Positions 61,585 through 64,000 of a DNA stretch of 64,000 nt are shown one piece after another. Numbering within the stretch: position 1 is the stretch's first letter; the number at the start of each line of letters is the position of its first letter. The notes below the pieces were generated by a model. It ran no database searches and was not told the DNA's origin. It saw only the letters and a list, made by a program, of their open reading frames with translations. Source of the stretch: UBA1563 sp041667115 (lineage in GTDB: Bacteria; Bacteroidota; Ignavibacteria; Ignavibacteriales; Ignavibacteriaceae); the NCBI GenBank assembly GCA_041667115.1, contig JBAYFO010000014.1:1-64000 (forward strand). The letters run 5' to 3'. A program made the position numbers and the translations under genes.

Positions 61585-62373
61585 ATGGAAATACAGCCAA
61601 ACTTTAATTTTACTCAATTCGATATTAAATTAGAAACCGAAACGATAGGAAGAAATTTCCTTTACTTCACGGAATTAGATTCTACAAATGCCTTTTTGTT
61701 GGACAAGACAAACCAAGATCAAAGCGGAACAGTTGTTTTTGCCGAAAAACAAAATGCGGGAAGAGGAAGATTTCAAAATGTTTGGGAGAGCGCAAAGGGA
61801 CAAAATCTTACTTTTTCTATCTTGCTCAATATTGATAAACACATAAAAGATAAACTGAACATCCTGAATTTGGGAACTTCTCAAATTCTTGCAGCTACCC
61901 TTGAAAATCTCTTCCAGGTACAAGTTGAGGTTAAATGGCCAAATGATATTTTGATAAAGAAGAAAAAAATAGCCGGAATTCTCATCCAAACGGTTTCATT
62001 CGGTGCTCATATTAATAAAGCTGCTATCGGCATTGGAATAAACGTGAATCAAACCCAGTTCCTTGGTGAATTTAATCTTCCTCCAACCTCCCTTAGACTT
62101 GAACTGAGCCAAACCATTGAACGAGAAAAAGTTTTAGCGGAATTTTTAAACAATTTTGAAGAACTTCTTTGGAAAGTAAAAAACAAACCGAATTTAGTAA
62201 TGCAAAATTGGCGTGAAAAATGCAACATGATAGGCGAGAAAATTTGTCTAAATCAAAACGGGAAATTGAAGTACGGTGTTTTTGATGATGTCGATGAAAC
62301 CGGTCAGCTTCTATTCAGAACTGACAAAGGAATTGAAGTTATTAATTATGGCGATGTAACGGTGGTGCATTAA
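61585..62373 (+). CDS. birA: Biotin-[acetyl-CoA-carboxylase] ligase, group I
   Basis: A 262-aa biotin protein ligase without the N-terminal DNA-binding domain, so it is not a repressor. The core has GRGRFQNVWESAKGQNLTFS (biotinyl-AMP loop) and VKWPNDILIKKKKIAGIL (catalytic Lys), followed by GIGINVN and a C-terminal SH3-like domain ending INYGDVTVVH. It activates acetyl-CoA carboxylase. It is convergent with the DUF5131 gene. Confidence 0.94.
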   Translation: MEIQPNFNFTQFDIKLETETIGRNFLYFTELDSTNAFLLDKTNQDQSGTVVFAEKQNAGRGRFQNVWESAKGQNLTFSILLNIDKHIKDKLNILNLGTSQILAATLENLFQVQVEVKWPNDILIKKKKIAGILIQTVSFGAHINKAAIGIGINVNQTQFLGEFNLPPTSLRLELSQTIEREKVLAEFLNNFEELLWKVKNKPNLVMQNWREKCNMIGEKICLNQNGKLKYGVFDDVDETGQLLFRTDKGIEVINYGDVTVVH

Positions 62374-62420
62374 ATAATTTTTAACAAAAATGTTTTGAGT
62401 ACTAAGGGTAAATTATTTTT

Positions 62421-63143
62421 TCAACCGGCTTTTCTATACTCCGGCATTTGACTCCATGTTTTCCCTTGAAGTAACCTTCCGGCTTTCTTTTTCTGTACGC
62501 CTCCCCACTGTTTGAAGAAGAATGGAACATTCTGATCAATACATTTGTCTTTTATATCTATTACCCATTCCTCTTTTACCGGTCTTGCACCTGGACCGGA
62601 TTCACCCCCAACAATAACCCAATCAATATTAGTTAAATCCAATATGTTTATTGGACCTATTAGTGGTTCGATGGATAAGAATTTTGTTTTGGCATCAGTG
62701 TTTCTTAAATCATTAATTCGATAAGTATAATCATCATTTTCAACACTTACTCCCATCCAGATGTTTTCCGTCCAGTTAAGTTTGGAATTATATTTTAAAA
62801 GAATATCCGACCGCTTTGTTAAAACTTGGAATTTGTGCCAATAAGCTTTATTCATTACTTCAAATATTCTTTGAATAAATTCAAACGGAACATTTTTATG
62901 AAAAAGATCACTCATCGAGTTAACGAAGATTGTTTGAGGCTTTTTCCAGGTTAAGGGTAATTCCACAACATGATCTTGTAAGGTTAGTTTAAAACCATTC
63001 TCATAATTTGCAGAACCCATTGCTTTAAGTCTTTTTGCCATGCGTTCTGCATAACAGAATTTACAACCGGGACTAATTTTAGTGCAGCCTGTAATCGGAT
63101 TCCAGGTTGATTCTGTCCATTCTATAGATGATTTAAGTGCCAT
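62421..63143 (-). CDS. DUF5131 (phage Gp37/Gp68-like) three-Cys-motif protein
   Basis: A 240-aa protein with the family N-terminus SSIEWTESTWNPITGCTKISPGCKFCYAERMAKRL. Its cysteines are C20-x6-C27-x2-C30, a radical-SAM-like cluster motif in a short TIM-barrel. Later family blocks IFVNSMSDLFH, FQVLTKRSDIL and WVIVGGESGPGARPV are intact. It starts directly after the stop of the TcmP partner gene, the usual arrangement. The pair is thought to modify an unknown substrate and is often in mobile or accessory regions. Confidence 0.88.
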   Translation of the reverse strand: MALKSSIEWTESTWNPITGCTKISPGCKFCYAERMAKRLKAMGSANYENGFKLTLQDHVVELPLTWKKPQTIFVNSMSDLFHKNVPFEFIQRIFEVMNKAYWHKFQVLTKRSDILLKYNSKLNWTENIWMGVSVENDDYTYRINDLRNTDAKTKFLSIEPLIGPINILDLTNIDWVIVGGESGPGARPVKEEWVIDIKDKCIDQNVPFFFKQWGGVQKKKAGRLLQGKTWSQMPEYRKAG

Positions 63144-63998
63144 TTAAAATTCTAACTCCGGTTCTATGTTTCTTTTTCTAACTTTTTCCCAAAAATCATA
63201 ACCACGTGGGTGTTTTGAAAAAAACATTAAATGATATAATGGTAGATTTTTTTCATCTGAACGAATTGAAATATAATTATTAATTGTTTCTTTTCTGTAA
63301 TTAAGACTTACCATTTTCTTGGTAAATTCATTTGCAAGAAATGTAACTAAATTTATTCCTTTTTTCTCCTGAATTTTCCATCGCTCTCTCCAATCTGACA
63401 ACCCCAAGAAATTATCTATTCTGGAATTATTTTCTTGAAGATAAAGATTAATATTCCTTTTCCCATCCATACCAAAAGCGAATAGAATTAGAAAGTCAAC
63501 AAGTCTACTTTCGCCTAACTTTCTAATAGTATCAAATTTAATATCCAAAGAAAATGGATCAATTAAACAGAAAGTCAAAACTGTGTTTTTTGAAGAATAT
63601 TTAGGTATCTCATTTATAATGGGCTCAATCTTTTTGTTGCAATCGCCAATAATATATCGAACATTTGAAGTTGGAAAATCTTTTTGGACACGCGCCTCTA
63701 ATGAGGCAATATTTATTTCGTCAATATCGCAAAATATATATTTGTCGTACGGGTCGGGTACCTTCAAAGCCAGAAGTGCAGAAGAATTTAAAATCTTTTT
63801 TGTACTACGTACTCTTGCTTTACCACTTCCTGAATATAAATCAATATAAATTCGATTATCCCAGTTATGTCTCATCCCCGATGAAAAAAGTACATTATAA
63901 TCATAGATTATCTGATATTTACTTTCACCCCAAGAACCAATTTCTGGAATGAATAAACCATCATCTTCTGATAAAAAGATTTCCTTTTTGTGATTCAT
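63144..63998 (-). CDS. tcmP: Three-Cys-motif partner protein TcmP
   Basis: A 284-aa protein. YIDLYSGSGKARVR is a Rossmann-type methyltransferase motif I, with FCDID as a motif II acid and LTFCLIDPFSLD as the catalytic-loop equivalent. This matches the TcmP family, which occurs beside three-Cys-motif (DUF5131) proteins, here immediately downstream. The ATG is two bases from the window edge, so the true start and ribosome site cannot be checked; the protein could begin farther upstream. Confidence 0.82.
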   Translation of the reverse strand: MNHKKEIFLSEDDGLFIPEIGSWGESKYQIIYDYNVLFSSGMRHNWDNRIYIDLYSGSGKARVRSTKKILNSSALLALKVPDPYDKYIFCDIDEINIASLEARVQKDFPTSNVRYIIGDCNKKIEPIINEIPKYSSKNTVLTFCLIDPFSLDIKFDTIRKLGESRLVDFLILFAFGMDGKRNINLYLQENNSRIDNFLGLSDWRERWKIQEKKGINLVTFLANEFTKKMVSLNYRKETINNYISIRSDEKNLPLYHLMFFSKHPRGYDFWEKVRKRNIEPELEF

Positions 63999-64000
63999 TT

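Overview
The window is AT-rich chromosomal DNA from a Bacteroidota/Chlorobiota-group bacterium, most likely an Ignavibacteria member. Three things point there. There is a type IX secretion (T9SS) gene set with PorU and PorV. Several large secreted proteins end in T9SS type-A sorting domains with the YPNPFNP-like signature. At least seven genes or operons carry a -7 element of the Bacteroidota form TAnnTTTG. No plasmid or phage structural genes are visible.

Layout. (1) 1-10.6 kb, minus strand: housekeeping genes. fabD (partial), fabH, plsX, rpmF and yceD form one lipid/ribosome operon with its own promoter; upstream lies a run of polyprenyl synthase, tatC, glyA, an outer-membrane protein, a lipoprotein, a GmhB-like phosphatase and glgA. 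(2) 10.8-17.6 kb, plus strand: SPOR lipoprotein, hutI, ftcD, fchA (histidine/formimino-folate catabolism), a NamZ-like muramidase, Ada, and a small unknown protein. (3) 17.6-24.3 kb, minus strand: a string of unrelated single genes (methyltransferase, a DUF5677-like pseudogene, lipoprotein, DinB/MDMPI-like protein, NTF2-like protein, a secreted proteasome-like Ntn hydrolase, an orphan antitoxin). Related ~140-340 bp spacers separate them. The spacers have attC-like core sites right after each stop and just before each start, so I interpret the stretch as an integron cassette array without a visible integrase. (4) 24.4-38.4 kb, minus strand: accessory and secreted proteins, including a DUF5686 protein, a T9SS-exported propeller protein, a GH120 beta-xylosidase-like beta-helix protein and a tandem triplet of an unrecognised cytoplasmic family. 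(5) 38.5-50.0 kb, minus strand: T9SS locus with porU, porV, a propeller/CTD protein whose M6 peptidase active site is destroyed, and a peptidase-propeller-barrel protein. (6) 50.1-64 kb: HD hydrolase, nth, a [2Fe-2S] ferredoxin, tRNA-Glu, tRNA-Gln, a homocysteine methyltransferase/MTHFR fusion, PPi-type phosphofructokinase, UvrD-type helicase, an hsp20-dnaK-hsp20 cluster, birA, and a DUF5131/TcmP pair at the edge.

The most promising new biology is the cassette array with its signal-peptide-bearing proteasome-like protein, the triplicated unknown family, and the porU-porV-linked pseudopeptidase, which could be a PorZ-like accessory. Family names are assigned by reading motifs; no database search was run.
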